From contig JAQGPB010000047.1 in NCBI GenBank assembly GCA_028293265.1, forward strand, positions 1-6,719: a stretch of 6,719 nucleotides of DNA. Direction: 5' to 3'. The stretch's first letter is position 1, and each line of letters begins with the position of its first letter. Shown here piece by piece: positions 5,438 through 6,719 of the stretch. The position numbers were made by a program, and so were the translations under genes. The notes below the pieces were generated by a model. It saw only the letters and a program-made list of their open reading frames with translations, did no database searches and had not been told where the DNA came from. Source of the stretch: Pedosphaera sp. (GTDB taxonomy: Bacteria > Verrucomicrobiota > Verrucomicrobiae > Limisphaerales > Pedosphaeraceae).

Positions 5438-6719
5438 ATGAAAACAGCCAAAACTTTCTCCGTCCCCGCCAATGCGCCTCGTGCGCTCCGCCTTTCCCAT
5501 TCTCTCCTCGCCTGCGCGCTGGGCGCGAGCCTCTTGCTGCCCAGCACATTTGCCGCAGATTGGCCCCGCTGGGGCGGCAACGATCCCGGCCGCAACATGT
5601 ATTCACCCGCCACCGGATTGCCCGACCATTTCGATGCCGGCAAATTCAAGAAAGGCAGCGAGGAAGTGGATCTCTCCACCACCAAGAACGTCAAATGGGC
5701 CGCACAGCTTGGCTCGCAGGCTTTCGGCAACGTGGTCGTTTCCGGAGGCAAGGTTTTTATCGGCACGAACAATGAAAATCCGCGCGACCCGCAGCACGTC
5801 GGCGACCGCAGCATTCTGCTCTGCTTCGACGAAAAGACCGGTGAGTTCCTCTGGCAATTGGTCGTTCCCAAACTCGCCTCCGGCAAGGTCAACGACTGGG
5901 AAGGACTTGGCCTCCTCTCCTCTCCTTGCGTCGAAGGCAACCGGCTTTATGTCGTCACCAGCCGTTGCGAAGTGCTTTGTCTCGACACTGACGGCCAGGC
6001 CAATGGCAACGACGGGCCATTCACGGATGAAGCGCAATACGTCGTCGGCCCCGGCAAACCCAAGGCCAAAATCGGCCCCAAGGACGCCGACATCATCTGG
6101 CGTTACGACATGATGGATGAACTGGGCGTTTTCCCGCACAACGCCTCCAACTGTTCCATCCTCATCATCGGCGACATCATTTACGTCTGCACCTCGAACG
6201 GCCAGGACTGGACGCATTCAAACATTCCTTCGCCCAATTCCCCCAGCTTCATCGCGATTGATAAAAAAACCGGCAAGCTCCTCGCCGAGGACGACGCCCA
6301 CATCGGCCCGCACATTTTCCACGGCCAATGGAGCTCGCCTTCGACCGGCGTTGTGAACGGCAAGCAGCTTGTTTTCTTCGGCGGCGGCAATGGCTTCTGC
6401 TACGCATTTGACGCCAAGCCGGTCAAGGAAGGCGACGACAACTTTTTGAAGACCGCCTGGAAATTTGACTGCAACCCGCCTGAACGCTGGGGCACCGACA
6501 CGGCCCACAAATATCCCGGCGCGGAAGGCCCGAGCGAAATCAACGCGACTCCGGTCTTTTACAAGAACCGCGTGTATGTTCCCGTGGGACAGGACCCCGA
6601 ACACGGCGAGGGCGTGGGCAATCTTACCTGCATTGACGCCACGCAAACCGGCGACGTCACCAAAACCGCGAAAATCTGGTCTTACTCGGGCATTCACCGC
6701 AGCATTTCCACCGTAGCCA
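5438..6719 (+). CDS. Secreted PQQ-like beta-propeller protein (3' end outside the window)
   Basis: The reading frame from ATG 5438 stays open for 427 codons to the right edge, so the C-terminus is missing. The N-terminus has a basic region (to R18), a hydrophobic core (LLACALGASLLLP, 23-35) and a likely cleavage site around TFAA (37-40), indicating export. The mature protein opens with DWPRWGGNDPGRN (41-53) and GLPDHFD (60-66), the same header as the preceding gene product. Propeller blade motifs include FDEKTGEFLW (130-139), LCLDTDG (180-186), FIAIDKKTGKLL (271-282), FCYAFDAK (320-327) and LTCIDATQTGD (397-406), with long loops between blades. It begins 44 bp after the upstream stop codon, so the two are probably one operon. 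No Shine-Dalgarno precedes the start. No CxxCH haem site is seen in the visible part. Its role is unknown: an exported binding or scaffold propeller is likely, and a quinoprotein dehydrogenase cannot be excluded without the rest. Confidence 0.85.
   Translation, partial: MKTAKTFSVPANAPRALRLSHSLLACALGASLLLPSTFAADWPRWGGNDPGRNMYSPATGLPDHFDAGKFKKGSEEVDLSTTKNVKWAAQLGSQAFGNVVVSGGKVFIGTNNENPRDPQHVGDRSILLCFDEKTGEFLWQLVVPKLASGKVNDWEGLGLLSSPCVEGNRLYVVTSRCEVLCLDTDGQANGNDGPFTDEAQYVVGPGKPKAKIGPKDADIIWRYDMMDELGVFPHNASNCSILIIGDIIYVCTSNGQDWTHSNIPSPNSPSFIAIDKKTGKLLAEDDAHIGPHIFHGQWSSPSTGVVNGKQLVFFGGGNGFCYAFDAKPVKEGDDNFLKTAWKFDCNPPERWGTDTAHKYPGAEGPSEINATPVFYKNRVYVPVGQDPEHGEGVGNLTCIDATQTGDVTKTAKIWSYSGIHRSISTVA

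Overview
The window is a GC-rich bacterial chromosomal segment with five protein-coding genes, the last cut off by the right edge. The best guess for origin is a Verrucomicrobiota or Planctomycetota (PVC-group) bacterium. This rests on the pair of secreted PQQ-like beta-propeller proteins with a 'WxxWxG ... GLPD' N-terminal header, the propeller + Ig-like + concanavalin-like architecture of the first one, and starts that mostly lack a Shine-Dalgarno sequence. That placement is inference; no rRNA or other taxonomic marker is present.

Layout. Positions 1-208 are intergenic and hold two short-period repeat patches (heptamers at 10-37, an octamer-based patch at 113-153). Positions 209-1357 (+) encode a MoeB/ThiF-type adenylyltransferase fused to a C-terminal rhodanese domain (MoeZ/MOCS3-like). 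The gap to the convergent next gene (1358-1433) is almost filled by a 64-bp array of eight 8-nt units arranged as an imperfect inverted repeat (1365-1428). Positions 1434-2324 (-) encode an NAD(P)-dependent beta-hydroxyacid dehydrogenase, and 2449-2964 (-) a MarR-family regulator lying upstream of it in the same direction. A 104-bp divergent intergenic region (2965-3068) with two small dyads separates marR from 3069-5393 (+), a secreted three-part PQQ-like propeller protein. After 44 bp comes 5438-6719 (+), a second secreted PQQ-like propeller protein that is open at the window end.

How the genes may work together. The adenylyltransferase-rhodanese acts in sulfur-carrier activation for molybdopterin, thiamine or a related thiolation route, and is functionally separate from the rest. 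The MarR regulator may control the divergent propeller genes, the downstream dehydrogenase, itself, or all three; the arrangement is suggestive but no operator is proven. The two propeller genes look like an operon of exported proteins. Their substrates are unknown, and neither shows features that would prove PQQ binding or enzymatic activity.

No RNA gene, CRISPR array, transposase or phage gene is visible. I see no convincing new system. The most unusual element is the octamer inverted-repeat array between the convergent genes, together with the related short-period patches on the other side of the moeB-like gene.
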